From NCBI GenBank assembly GCA_010015655.1, contig ML976818.1:1-56525 (forward strand): a DNA stretch of 56,525 bases, read 5' to 3'. The notes beneath the pieces were generated by a model, which worked only from the letters and a program-made list of their open reading frames with translations, ran no database searches and had not been told where the DNA came from. Numbering within the stretch: the stretch's first letter is position 1; each line of letters begins with the position of its first letter. Shown piece by piece: positions 23,685 through 35,200 of the stretch. Made by a program: the position numbers and the translations under genes. The DNA is from Bimuria novae-zelandiae CBS 107.79 (taxonomy: Eukaryota; Ascomycota; Dothideomycetes; Pleosporales; Didymosphaeriaceae).

Positions 23685-24553
23685 TTAGTCTTCAAGCAGA
23701 AATCTCAGAAATGCCTTTGCAATCGCAACCCCGTCGTGAGGATTTCCCACTCGATCCAGCGCTTCTTTCGCTTCTTCTGTGTTGAAGATACCCTGCTTGT
23801 TCCGTACAGTCACAAGATAGCTCACAATACCCTCGTTAAACTCGGGATGTCCTTGCACTGAGATCATCTTCCCCTTCTTGTACATGCCTTGCACGAGACA
23901 CCTAGGAGAACCGCCTAGTGCTTCGACGCCTTCTGGGTAGTCGAAGACAGCGTCTCGGTGCATTTGATGGATGCTCTATACGTAGAGTTAGTACCATCAG
24001 AGTCTGGAGGAGACAGTCGTACAATAGTGTCCTGCTGAAAGATTTCCTTGCCCTTTTGGGTCAACTCAACCGGCAGCACTGAAACTTCCCATCCGCCCTC
24101 GCTTCGTCCGACCTTCGCACCTGCCGCTCGTCCAATGATCTGATGGCCAAAGCACACACCGATAACCCTCACACGGTCTTGTTTTAGAAGCTTCTCTGTG
24201 AACTCGACTAGTTTCAAGATCCAAGGGTCGTTGTCAAATGAATTGTGCTCTGCATGTGATCAGTTATTGTTAGTCATATCACTTTGATATCGAACCACCT
24301 GGCCAAGTGAGGACTCACTTGATCCACTGATCAGCACCGCATCAATATTCTCCAACTCAGGATACTTCTGCTCCGTCACCACATCGTACGCGCTCAGTTC
24401 CAAACTATCTCTTGAAAATCCAGCCTCGCCTAGCTCGTCCGCAGCCGTCTCGAGCAGCGTGCGGAAAACTTTGCCGTATCTTCCGTATCTGGCGACGATG
24501 TCATCGGGCGGTGTGTCGGCTTCAAGGATGGCTATCCGCAGAGGAGCCTTCAT
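23685..24553 (-). CDS. Class I glutamine amidotransferase, GMP-synthase-like
   Basis: A stand-alone GATase1 domain, the glutaminase fold that releases ammonia from glutamine; members such as yeast YLR126C have no proven substrate. Three exons, complement(23685..23975, 24023..24249, 24319..24553), with introns of 47 and 69 bp (the first-listed has a perfect TACTAAC branch site), give 250 residues. The triad is visible: nucleophile Cys111 in VIGVCFGHQI, His197 and Glu199 in QGHPEF. SGSKHNSFDNDPWI at the first splice is typical of the family. No synthetase domain follows, so it is not full GMP synthase. It is head-to-head with the MFS gene, 267 bp apart. Confidence 0.9.
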
Positions 24554-24820
24554 CTTCTCAACGGCAGTTATAGAAGTTTATGAAGGGTTCGTTGTTAAAG
24601 ACGGAAAGCGGCGTGCGATAAGAGGCAGCTCCGGGGATAAGCGTGGAGGTTCTAACGCGGAAGGGTCTAGCCGTGGTTAGGGAACGGCTTTGTTACCACG
24701 GAGCACACTGACGAACTCACGCAGCGGCAACTGACATCACCTGCCGGCAACTTTCTGTTCATTCTAGGGCGAGATTCATTTGAAGGTGGGACCGACTCTC
24801 TGATTTATGATCAATTGTCC
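24554..24820. promoter_or_regulatory. Divergent promoter, amidotransferase / MFS transporter
   Basis: A 267-bp interval between two divergent start codons, so both promoters must sit here. No specific factor site was recognised. Confidence 0.45.
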
Positions 24821-26969
24821 ATGAACGGCCATCACAGTGCTTCCGAGCGGACCCCGCTGCTGCGTCCCAATTCGTCGGACCGACAGCACGAGACAGCAGT
24901 CTACGAGGACGACATCCAAGATGCACAAACAACACAGGGTGCCCTCACGGCGCCGCAGTTTCCAGAGCTAGGGAAACAAAGGAGTTATTCGAGTAGCCAT
25001 TGGCTTGCCCCGGATCAAGAACCTGCTTCTGAACAACCAGACGAGCCCGGACAGTTTGGCGAAGATGGCCTGCTCGCAGGCTTGTCGAGGAAAAAGTTTC
25101 GATGTATTATCGGGGGAGTATTCATGGGATATTTTGTGAGTGTGAACAGGACAAATTCCCGTGTGCAATAAGTCTAGGAATCTAATCAAATGGACCAGAT
25201 CGCCATGTTTGACTCAACTTTGATGGCGTCAAGCCACCCTGTAATTACCTCATACTTTAATGCCTCCAACTCGGCTTCATGGCTGTCTACCGCCTTCTTA
25301 CTGACGTCAACATCTTTGCAACCGCTGTTTGGCAGACTTTCAGACACCTTCGGACGGCGCTCGATGTACCTGTCAGGGCTATTGTTCCTGACAGCTACCA
25401 CAGGATGGTGTGCCCTCGCGCAAAGTATCGGAAGCTTCATCGCCGCAAGAGCTTTCTGTGGTATAGGTGCTGCAGCAGTCCTTTCCATGGGTAGCATCAT
25501 CATCAACGACCTGGTTAGCATCCAAGTGCGCAGCACATACCAAGCTTATATCAATATCTTCTACGGAGGCGGTTCCACCTTGGGTGCCGCTTGTGGAGGC
25601 TTCCTCTGTGACAAATTGGGTTGGAGGATGACCTTTGCCATCCAGATCCCCTTCTTGGTCGCCATCTTTATCGACGCATACTTCACCACCCCGTCCACTC
25701 TTGGTCCTAACCTCGCTCAGCGGTCCGGTCAAGGTTTCAGAGATGCCCTCAGAGGCTTCGACATCGCCGGCTCTGTCCTCCTAACCGGCTCCGTGGCGTT
25801 CCTCATTGCGGGTTTGAACTTGGGAGGCAATGTCTTCCCCTGGAAGCACCCCATCATCATCATTTCGCTCGTCGTTGCTGTAGTAGCCGGCACCATCCTC
25901 TTAATTGTCGAACGAAGGGCTGCGAAGCCTGTCATGCCTTTGTATCTGCTTTTCTCGCGCCCACGAGGCAGCCTTGTCTTCAACAACTTCCTTGCAAACA
26001 TCGGCATCAACGCCATCATTTTCAACGCACCACTTTACTTCCAGGCCGTAAAGCTCGAGTCCGCATCCTCATCTGGCTTTCGTCTCGCCGGTCCATCACT
26101 CGCGCTTATGATCTGTGGTGTATCTTCTGGCTTTATCATGGCAGCCACAGGGCGCATGACGTGGCTCATCGTTCTCGGATCTCTCAGCATGCTCTTGGGT
26201 GCTGTGCTCTTGTCAGTGATATGGGATGGAATACCGACCTGGCTCGCGACTCTTTTCCTGGTACCTCCAAGTCTGGGGCAAGGCTTGTCTTTTCCAGCAT
26301 CAATGGTAGGTGTGCTTGCGACGAGTACGCAGGACGACCAGGCGGTTATGACGAGTACTTTGACGCTGTGGAGGCAGCTTGGAACGGTGATGGGCGTTGC
26401 GCTGAGCAGTCTGGTGTTGCAGAACGCGCTCACAGCGTACCTCAACGCGCTGGTCACGGGGAAGCACAAAGAAGACGTACGTACCTTCACCATCGCTTCC
26501 CAAAACCTCCCCTTACATGTTCCTGCTTTTCGCACAAAAAAATACTGACACCAGCGACACAGATCATCCTCACCGTCCGCCGCTCCGTCCGCTCCATCCT
26601 CACCCTCGACCCCAAGCACCAACACCAAGGTACGCTCTGTCACCCCATACTTGCTCCGCCACCCTCCTTCCTCTCACCCGGTATCGCAATGCTCTCTGCG
26701 ACACCCCATTCCATCACCTATTGCTTCTATCGTCGGGTTACACTACGGATCGCCCCCGCTTCCGGACCCACCCTCTACACAGCCCCCCAAACTAACGAAA
26801 TAACACAGTAATCGATGCATACGCTCGCAGTCTGCGCGTCACCTTTATCTCGGCCATTGCCGTGTTTGTCGTAGTCAATGTATTGACGTTCATTATCAGA
26901 CTGCCGAATTTGAGGCCGAAGAAAGTGGAGGATGGGCCGGGGAGTGAAAGCAGGGATGAGCGGTCTTAG
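24821..26969 (+). CDS. MFS transporter, vacuolar basic amino-acid / multidrug type (VBA-like)
   Basis: A 14-span drug:H+ antiporter-type permease. Four exons (24821..25135, 25199..26476, 26563..26629, 26809..26969), with introns of 63, 86 and 179 bp, give 606 residues. The soluble N-terminus (MNGHHSASERTPLLRPN) carries an ERTPLL dileucine-type sorting signal as in vacuolar transporters. Span 1 follows across the first splice as GYFIAMFDSTLMASSHPVIT. Next comes SASWLSTAFLLTSTSLQPLFGRLSDTFGRR in two pieces, the MFS loop 2-3 signature. The last exon holds the final span (FISAIAVFVVVNVLTFII) and a charged tail. Start at 24821 is the first ATG; a TTG six bases earlier is not used. Substrate is inferred from relatives such as Vba and Fnx proteins (basic amino acids). 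Confidence 0.85.
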
Positions 26970-27490
26970 GTGGTGAGGCATTTTTGTTGGGGTCTTGGAT
27001 GGGACGGATAGGAATGGGGAAGTGGGCGACCGTATGGTGGGAGTAAGGGATGCGGATGGGCTGTGCAGAGCTTGTAAGGCGAGTTTCGCTGCTTGGCCCG
27101 TCCCGGCGGCATTCTTCGTGCTTGATGTCGCCGACGTTGAGTACCTAGGTTATGGTACCGTCTGCATCTGTAAAGGATAGTGAGATAACGGGTTAGGATG
27201 ATGAAAGTTGACGTTGTGCCGCGGTATCTTTCGTGCGGAAGGGCGGTGATGTACTGCGTTCTCGCTGCTTGGCTGGCAAGACGGTTGTTCGAGCCAAGTC
27301 GCGATGATCGTTCGTGCAGAGTATTGGGCTTCAAAGACGACTTCGGGTGAGATTCTTCGAATACCGCACTGGGTGGGGCTTGAGATTTTGTATACCTTTC
27401 GGGCAGCAGTCTGCCTTGGGGTGCACCACACAATGTGGACAAAGTTAGCATAGTGGTAAAGACCGCGAAGACAACGCAGCCTCGTTTCAT
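26966..27490 (-). CDS. Possible small secreted protein ORF (weak)
   Basis: An open frame of 174 codons begins with a convincing signal peptide, MKRGCVVFAVFTTMLTLSTL followed by CGA. About 70 residues of mixed composition follow, then a low-complexity Arg/Pro/His tail. The tail looks like a wrong frame: a good acceptor (CTATCCTTTACAG, on the minus strand near 27179) sits there and a more protein-like frame continues beyond it, so a spliced model is likely. It ends against, or antisense to, the last MFS exon. I do not recognise it, and chance cannot be excluded. Confidence 0.25.
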   Translation of the reverse strand: MKRGCVVFAVFTTMLTLSTLCGAPQGRLLPERYTKSQAPPSAVFEESHPKSSLKPNTLHERSSRLGSNNRLASQAARTQYITALPHERYRGTTSTFIILTRYLTILYRCRRYHNLGTQRRRHQARRMPPGRAKQRNSPYKLCTAHPHPLLPPYGRPLPHSYPSHPRPQQKCLTT

Positions 27491-29189
27491 GATGCAGTGG
27501 AGAAGGGAGACATTTGTACCCAGGACGGCTGGCTGGCGCCACGGGCGTAGAGGAGCGTCTGTATTCACTGATCGGAACAAAGGTTGACCATGATCATCAC
27601 TCCAACTCTACTAGTGCTCTTGAGCAGAGAGTGAAGGTATTATAACATACTCCAGAGTGCAAAGGCAAAGCCCAGCAAATTATCTCTCTGCCCTGCAACA
27701 GCTTACACAAATGTCAACTACGCAATTTCAACATGACAGTTAACTCGGCCTGGGAGCTATGCTATAATTCGCAAGTAACGTTTCCAACACAGCCATAAAA
27801 CTTTATTGCTATAGGGATGAAGAGGCTGATAGTCTGCTGTGCGCATGGGGAGAGATTTTGAGTTAGTATAGGGAATAGTATTACTCTGGTGAACACCCAG
27901 GTCGTGCAGTGCTTGTGACTTAGAAAAGATATTGTACGCAGGTGGTGTGTGGAAGTTGGCACAGTAGGCCATTATCAAATATTTCCCCACACAGATACGC
28001 TCAAACATGTTCAACTGTACAAAGAGTATGTTGACTTAAATATTATGGCAACTATGTGTGCCTCTTTGGAAGAGGTGGCGCACATTCAACTCACATACCA
28101 CCATCCATACAAACCCCCGTAATCACGAAGTCTTCAAAAATCTTCTACATTCAATCTTGATTACCCCATACCAGACTCTACCCTTCAGCTTAGGCTCCCA
28201 TCGAAACGCTGCGAGGTTCTTCACCGGTGGCTACGGCCCCTTCGTACCTGCCGATCTACTCAGCCCTATCAGCCGTTTGCTTACCCTGCATGCCTTACTT
28301 CTCAGGCATAAACTGCTACTTACTTGGACATTGGCGCCTTGGAACTCAAGCCTACCCGACACCTAATCCATGTTGTTTCACCGGTTCTCAGCCACGGTTA
28401 CCTAGGTACTTTGCAAGGGCGCAGCCCTGTGGGCCATTCAGCTGGGTTTAATACCTTGGATATCAGGTATATCTCATCGGTCAAGGTTCGTACCCCGCAC
28501 TGTGAACGCTTCTCAAGCGGTTTGTTGCAGTGGACACAGTAGGGGACCGCATCTACAAGCTAGGCTCGATCTGATCTAGCCCGTCCTCAGTAGACGTCCA
28601 GGTGGATCTATGCGGCGTCTGGATGTTGAGATCCGCTGTTGAGAACTGGATCCCGTTGTCTCCGTAGACTATGTTTTGGTTATGCAAATGCCCGGTTGTT
28701 GAGGTGTTCCAGAATCGTCGGCGAGCGAACGTAGAGCCGTGCGCTTGGGAAGCATGACCAAAGAAGTCGCCCTGGCCCGAGCGCATTGTTGTTCTCCAAT
28801 GCGGAACGTGTAGTGTGGAAGTTGAAAACACATGGACGTGAGATGGCGGGAAGATGCGGTCCTGTGCGTGAGCATTTCCGTCTAGCGGAGTTCGACGCAT
28901 AGGGGCACATAATGTGATATCGAGGCGGCTGCTATACGGAATGGCAGGAAGTGACCTTGGATGTGATGAGAGAGCGGCGCAGTATCATTGCGGGTGATGT
29001 TGTCAAGGACTGATGCGACTGGGTGGTGGGTCTCGCCAACTGAAAAAGGCGTATCCAGCATCCTGAAATGGAAATAATCACATCACATCTTGACGTCAAA
29101 GAAGCCAGGACCGGTGAGGTACATTGGCACAACAGCCCTAAGAGAGGCTATGGCACAAGCCATGATGAACAGGAGGTCGGCCATTGGGC
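27491..29189. other. Gene-poor intergenic DNA
   Basis: About 1.7 kb with no supported gene. Several short open frames near 28058-28540 (+) and 28553-28910 (-) show no motif, signal peptide or splice logic. There is no clear RIP pattern, so this is not an obvious transposon block. It could hold gene remnants or a non-coding RNA, but I see no direct evidence. Confidence 0.4.
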
Positions 29190-29640
29190 TTAGCTTTCGT
29201 ATCTCTTTATCAAAGTGAACAGATACAGTAATTCATCACAAATCAGACGCGGCGCGTGTTTGTCAGGTGCGCTTCGCTGTGCCGCCAGCGTCCACTGGGT
29301 GTTAAGCGCCAGGATTGAGTCTTTATCGGTACGCGCTAGAGCCGTCGCGAACTGTGCCACTAGAAAGGACATGATTCCCGATTCTTTGATATTCGCAGGT
29401 AGTTGTCTATAGACGCCCATTGAGGATCAGCCGTGCTTTGTAAATAGCGCGAATCGAGAACAAGCGGTATTCTCCGAGGGCATCCTTCAAGAAACGGGTG
29501 CGTATGTTTCCGGAAGCCGCTAGACGCTTTAAAACAATGTTCCTGAACCAAAACGTCGAATTTGGGTCAAGTGCAGATGAAAAAAAATGCATCCGTGCCG
29601 CAAATGTACATGCCTGAGGATCTTGTGTTTCGCGGGGCGC
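29190..29640 (-). pseudogene. Possible gene relic with broken frames
   Basis: Two minus-strand frames read like protein and join end to end. The upstream one (about 29418-29640) includes DPNSTFWFRNIVLKRLAAS, then FLKDALGEYRLFSIRAIYKA. The next frame (29190-29420) includes PANIKESGIMSFLVAQFATA and ends LLYLFTLIKRYES. They overlap by a few bases at the frame change, and no splice site pair fits well. Further upstream an in-frame TAA interrupts. This suggests a decayed gene of unknown family; it could also be chance. Confidence 0.28.
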
Positions 29641-30549
29641 GGGATCTGTTTATGGAACGCGCCAAACGCGGGGCCCTGGGGCCCATATGCAGGTACGTTT
29701 TTGTGAGACAGGAATAGGGTTTTGGGGGCGGATCGGTCGTGCAGAATGTCTCAGACGCTGAGCAGGAATGTTTGACGTCAAAATAGTAGCATCAGCGATA
29801 TTTCGAGTGATGGGGGATCCATGTTGCTGAGATGGTCCATTGTTGTGTGAGAGAATTTTCCGAGACTGCGATCGTCTTCCGCTAGCTTCTGCATTCAAAG
29901 CGCTTACGTTCTTGCGCTATGAGGATGTGCTGTTGGTGGGATCTCAAGTATACAGGGAAAAGACCGGTACTCTAGCCAGTATATTGTTTGGATGATGTGA
30001 AGATGCAGCCTCTCTTTCAGGCCGATTAGCGCCGAGTGTTTATTGGACCCACATTGAAGATGGCGGTTAGACTGACTATGTTTGCTTATGATTGCCTGCC
30101 AGACGGCGTGGGTTTGCAGTCAAAAAGCTGTGAGTTGGCGGGGTAGCTGCAGTATGAATTTGTGACAGCCGTCTCCAACTGCGGCTGATGCTCGCAGTAC
30201 AGTCATGTTGTAATTGTGCCTTGCAACGCTCTATCTTGAAATCATACCGAGCTCGTAAAATGTAAATGAGACGACGGCTCTCACGTAAACCCAAAAGTTG
30301 GCTATAAGGACTAGATATTGTTGCTAGCGTGCTACCCTACCATAAGTAATACAACAACTAACCTCGCGCTTTAAGCGACTATGTGTTACCCTAGGATGGG
30401 CAATACAATAGCCAACTTTCAGCTTTACGCGAGAGGACGGCACTACTACGTTTCGAACAGGTAAATATTCCCCTGCCAAGGACATGGTATTAATTGGTGA
30501 CGCGATCTTCTGCTCATCAAGCGTCCTGGCGCAGCTGCAACAGCAGCAG

Positions 30550-30593
30550 TGCAGAGAGATTGCAGAGAGAGTGCAGAGAGAGTGCAGAGAGAG
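30550..30593. repeat. 11-bp tandem repeat, four copies
   Basis: TGCAGAGAGAT is followed by three copies of TGCAGAGAGAG, directly after a short CAG run. The copies are perfect apart from the last base of the first. It is a minisatellite about 1.7 kb upstream of PMC1 and may vary in copy number between strains. Confidence 0.9.
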
Positions 30594-31921
30594 TACATCA
30601 TGATGCATACCCGGAGGATAAACTGCGGCGTGTCGTAGGTGTGTCTCCGTCGTCTGACCCTGGCCTGACAATCAGCAAAGTCACTCCGCGTCCACACGGG
30701 TTCCACGGACGGCTCGTCACTGTCATGCCGAGCTTTGGGGCTATGCGTTGTACCAAGGCACGGCAAATGCGTGGTTTTCAACGTGGAGGCAAAAGAGTCA
30801 TGATATGCTTGGTATAAATCTTGCTTGGGTCAGAGACAGACGCCGCCTACGCAAATCACGACGCCCAAGGGCTTTGTCCGATAACTTGGCCGCCCAAGCG
30901 CAGCGGAGATGGTCGCCATGGCAGTCTTCCAAGAGCGCGCCTTAGCGGGCATGATTGGCGGCGGCGGGTAGTCTGTTCGCTGGCCAGGTCTTGCAAGTCG
31001 CTTGAGGCGCGGGAGCTACCCTCTAGCTCAATGGAAATTAATGGGAGCCTCCGTCGAGTGGTTTTGGGGAAGCAGACGGACTGTCGGGCAGTGCTCACTG
31101 GCGGGCGGCGAATTGCGCATCCACAGAGCACGGCTGCACGACATTCGCGGTTCCGCCTCGCGCGTAACCTTGGAATGACCTGTGTCTTGCTTGTGCTTTC
31201 CCTCCTGAGAAGCCCTGGCGCGGCGGCCGCTTGGCTCATCTCAGAGCGTCCCAGAAAGAGCAGCAGTTCCGAGATGACATCGCGCGCGCTTTGCAGACGG
31301 CCACATGGCAGGCCGCTCTTCGCACTACAACAGCATTGGGGTGAAAGCGTTGGGTAGTGTGGGGAACTGCCGCTGGAGTAGACGAGTGAAACGCAGGCGT
31401 TTCGCGACGAAAGAGGCCGGCGTGCCCTCTCGCAGCGGACCGTAACATGGGTCATGCAGGCCAAGATGCACTCGCGCGCACGGCCGTTTTCGTCGGGGCA
31501 GTGCAGCTCTGGGCACAACGCACTCGATTGCCCAGCGAAGAGGACCCCGGACGGAGAAAGAGCTGGCTGTTGTCGCCTTTCAATTCCTGCTGTCGACAGC
31601 CTGGGACGTCCTCCAATTGCTCTGCGCTCTCAATTGCCACTGCTCCATGTCTTCATAATTAATTGCCAGCCGTCCTCTTGCACGTGCAGCAACCCACCGC
31701 AGCACTCAGCCACGCCTACACGCTGCCTATACCGTCATAGAACCAGTCCAGCTACTACAGCAACCTTCTTCAAGCCGCTTTCAGCTCTGTTGGGGAGCTT
31801 CACGTGGACCGGACTCGCCATTTCGCCTTCCTCCACGCAAGCGCCCAGACGAGCAGCAGTGGGTCGCTTTATAGCTCTTCGGGCAATCCAGCAACAATAA
31901 CAGGCGCCCAGGTACGGGAAG

Positions 31922-31930
31922 GTGGCTGTG
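31922..31930 (+). promoter_or_regulatory. Candidate Crz1/CrzA site upstream of PMC1
   Basis: GTGGCTGTG fits the Aspergillus CrzA consensus as I recall it, G[T/G]GGC[T/A]G[T/G]G. It lies 324 bp before the PMC1 start codon. PMC1 genes are classic calcineurin-Crz1 targets, so the position makes sense, but a single 9-mer match is weak evidence. Confidence 0.35.
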
Positions 31931-32253
31931 TATATGCCCAACTAGCAATCCGCGTCTCTGCTAACCCGTCGGTACGCGCAGCAACCGACAAGACATCCTC
32001 CTTCCTCAACACCAGTGGGGAAGCGGCGATAGTACCAAGTGATACTCAGCCTCGTCGTTTGCCTCAACAACACCTGGGCAGGAGCTCTCCTCGCGTCTTT
32101 ATCAGCTTGCGCGCCCAGCCGCATGCTTGACCGACCATCACACCGGCGAGACGCCCTAGTCCATTCTTCCGCACTCATCGCTTGGCTAGCATAGCCTACC
32201 TGACCCCCGTACAGCCCCAACACGCAGATCCTGCTACCTGCAAGGGCTTCCTC

Positions 32254-35200
32254 ATGGCTGATAAGGACGTGGAGGCGCGTAACACGCCCTCGCCAGGTCC
32301 TGGAAGACGACAGAGGGCTCCCACCATCACCATCGACACTTCGGCTGTCAACCCCAACGACACAACGACTATGGGAGACTCTGTGCCATTAGGCGATCTC
32401 CAGGACAACCGCTCCTCGTCATCACAACACCAGAACGAGGGCAACGGCGACGTCTCTCCGAGCACGTCCAAGCATCCCACGTCGGAGCTTCGCGCCGCAA
32501 ACTCCTTTGAAAGCCGCGAGAGCAGACCCACCAGTCCTCACAATGTCTCGTCTCCTACGAACTGGGGAACTTCCTCGCAGGGCTTCCTCAATGTCCCCGG
32601 ACGCTCGCGAGGAAACTCTTTCGACACAGAGAACGGTGAGTCGACGACGAGCGGCACGTACATTGCCTCCTCACAGGGCGAGACCGTGCGGGGAGACCAC
32701 CTCACAAACGATGTACTACTAAACGACAAGGATGCGCTGCGTCCCGACCCAGGGACGGAATCCGAGTTTGAGGTGGAAAACAACCCCTTTGCGTTTTCTC
32801 CCGGCCAGTTAGGAAAACTCTACAACCCTAAAAGCTTGGCCGCGTTCCATGCTTTGGGTGGATTGGATGGTCTGGAGAAGGGTCTCAAAACGGACCGGAA
32901 ATCTGGTCTGAGTGTTGACGAGCAGCGCGTCGACGGGACCATATCGTTCGAAGAAGCAACAACACCAGGAGCATCGCACGCGCCGAAATCAGCCCCAACC
33001 AACAAAGTCCTACGCACGGATACAGCCGGTGAACCCACCAATAGCGAAGGGTTCGTTGATCGAAAGCGAGTTTTCAGTGACAACCGTCTACCTGTGCGCA
33101 AACCTAAGAACATCCTACAGCTGGCCTGGATAGCCTACAACGACAAAGTGCTTATCCTCCTTACAATCGCTGCCGTCATCTCCCTAGCACTCGGTCTCTA
33201 CGAAACTTTTGGCGTCAAGCACGAGCCTGGCGTGCCCAAGGTTGAATGGGTGGAGGGTGTCGCCATCATCGTCGCCATCGTTATTGTTGTGGTTGTTGGC
33301 GCCGCCAATGACTGGCAGAAAGAACGACAGTTCGTCAAGCTGAACAAGAAGAAGGACGATCGCTACATCAAGGTGGTTCGGTCTGGTAAGCTACGCGAAA
33401 TTTCTGTCTACGACATCCTCGTCGGCGATCTAGTCAACCTGGAGCCTGGAGACATGGTGCCAGTAGATGGTATACTCGTCCAAGGCCATGGCGTCAAGTG
33501 CGACGAGTCCTCCGCAACGGGAGAATCAGATCTTCTGAAGAAGACTGCCGCCGACGATGTTTTCCGCTCCATCGAGAATCACGAGCCTCTGAAGAAAATG
33601 GATCCCTTCATCCTTTCAGGCGCGAAGGTGTCGGAAGGTGTCGGTACTTTCCTGGTTACTGCAACTGGCATTCACTCTAGCTACGGCAAGACAATGATGT
33701 CTCTACGTGAAGACGCCGAGGTCACACCTTTACAATCAAAACTCAACACGCTTGCTACTTATATTGCGAAGCTGGGAGGAGCGTCTGCTCTTCTGTTGTT
33801 CGTCGTTCTCTTCATCGAGTTTCTCGTCAGACTCCGTGGCAGCAGCGACACGCCAGCTGAGAAGGGCCAGCACTTCTTGGACATTCTGATCGTCGCCATT
33901 ACCGTTGTCGTGGTGGCGGTCCCGGAAGGTCTTCCTTTGGCTGTGACGCTCGCTCTTGCTTTTGCGACAACTCGCATGCTGAAGGACAACAACCTTGTGC
34001 GGTTACTTCGATCGTGCGAGACAATGGGCAACGCTACAACCATTTGCTCCGACAAAACGGGTACTTTGACACAGAACAAGATGACTGTTGTCTCTGGTAC
34101 CTTAGGAACTGCTGTTCGCTTTGGAGACAGGAAGCTTAAGGCTCCGGCATCTTCAGAACCTATCGACGATGGTGCCAAGGGAAAGCACAGCCTCGAGACT
34201 CCGGTCGAAAACACCGACGATGTTTCGCCGTCTGAATTCGTGTCCAACCTTAGCAAGGAAGTCAAAGAGTTGCTGGAACAGTCCATTGTACAAAACACAA
34301 CAGCGTTCGAAGGTCCCGAAGGCGGCCCTGATCCTTTCATTGGCTCCAAGACCGAGACCGCCCTCCTTGGATTTGCCCGTGATCACCTCGGAATGGGTCC
34401 CCTCTCTACTGAGCGCTCAAACGCGAGCATTGTCCAGGTTGTTCCATTCGACTCTGCCATCAAATGTTCCGGCGCCGTTGCAAAACTGGCAGACGACCGC
34501 TACCGGGTTTATGTCAAAGGAGCCTCTGAGATTCTGCTTGCTAAATGCGAATACATCGTCTCTGATGCCACAAAAGAGTTGATGCAGACGCCCCTTACCG
34601 AAGATAACCGTGAGACCCTTGAGCAGGTCATCAATACCTACGCGTCGAGGTCGCTACGAACAATTGGACTTGTCTACCGTGATTTCGAAAGCTGGCCGCC
34701 ACGGGACGCCCGTAAAAACGAAGACGACGCCAATCAAGCGGTTTTCGAAGATGTGTTCAAATCGATGACGTTTTTGGCGATTGTTGGTATTCAAGACCCG
34801 TTGCGAGACGGTGTGCGCGAAGCCGTCAAAGATTGCCAGAGTGCTGGTGTATACGTGCGCATGGTCACCGGTGACAACGTCTTGACCGCGAAAGCAATTG
34901 CTGAAGACTGCGGAATCTTGGTACCCGGTGGACTAGTCATGGAAGGTCCAACATTCCGAAAACTCTCGAAGCGCGACATGGATGCTGCGATCCCGAAGCT
35001 CTGTGTCCTCGCTCGTTCCAGCCCGGAAGACAAACGCAAGCTTGTGAAGCGTCTCAAGGAGTTGGGCGAGACTGTCGCTGTGACCGGTGACGGTACCAAC
35101 GACGCGCCTGCCTTGAAGACAGCCGATGTTGGTTTCTCTATGGGCATTGCTGGAACTGAAGTTGCCAAAGAGGCTTCCGCTATCATCCTGATGGACGACA

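Larger units (their letters stand above)
29641..32253. other. Long upstream region of PMC1
   Basis: 2.6 kb of mostly GC-balanced DNA with no supported gene. It has an 11-bp tandem repeat at 30550-30593 and a calcineurin-type candidate site at 31922-31930. The 3' part (about 31600-32250) is pyrimidine- and CA-rich, as in long fungal 5' leaders, and may contain a leader intron. Two long overlapping open frames (30821-31357 on + and 30856-31518 on -) lack any known motif. Confidence 0.45.

Noticed and set aside
28058..28540. Plus-strand frames in the gene-poor region
   Set aside because: Three overlapping frames are open over short spans, none with a motif or consistent splice sites.
30821..31518. 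Long overlapping frames on both strands upstream of PMC1 (178 and 220 codons)
   Set aside because: Arg/Ser/Cys-rich translations without motifs, overlapping each other on opposite strands in GC-rich DNA; likely chance.
32182..32253. Upstream extension of PMC1 by 24 codons
   Set aside because: It would need a TTG start; the first ATG at 32254 is the better choice.
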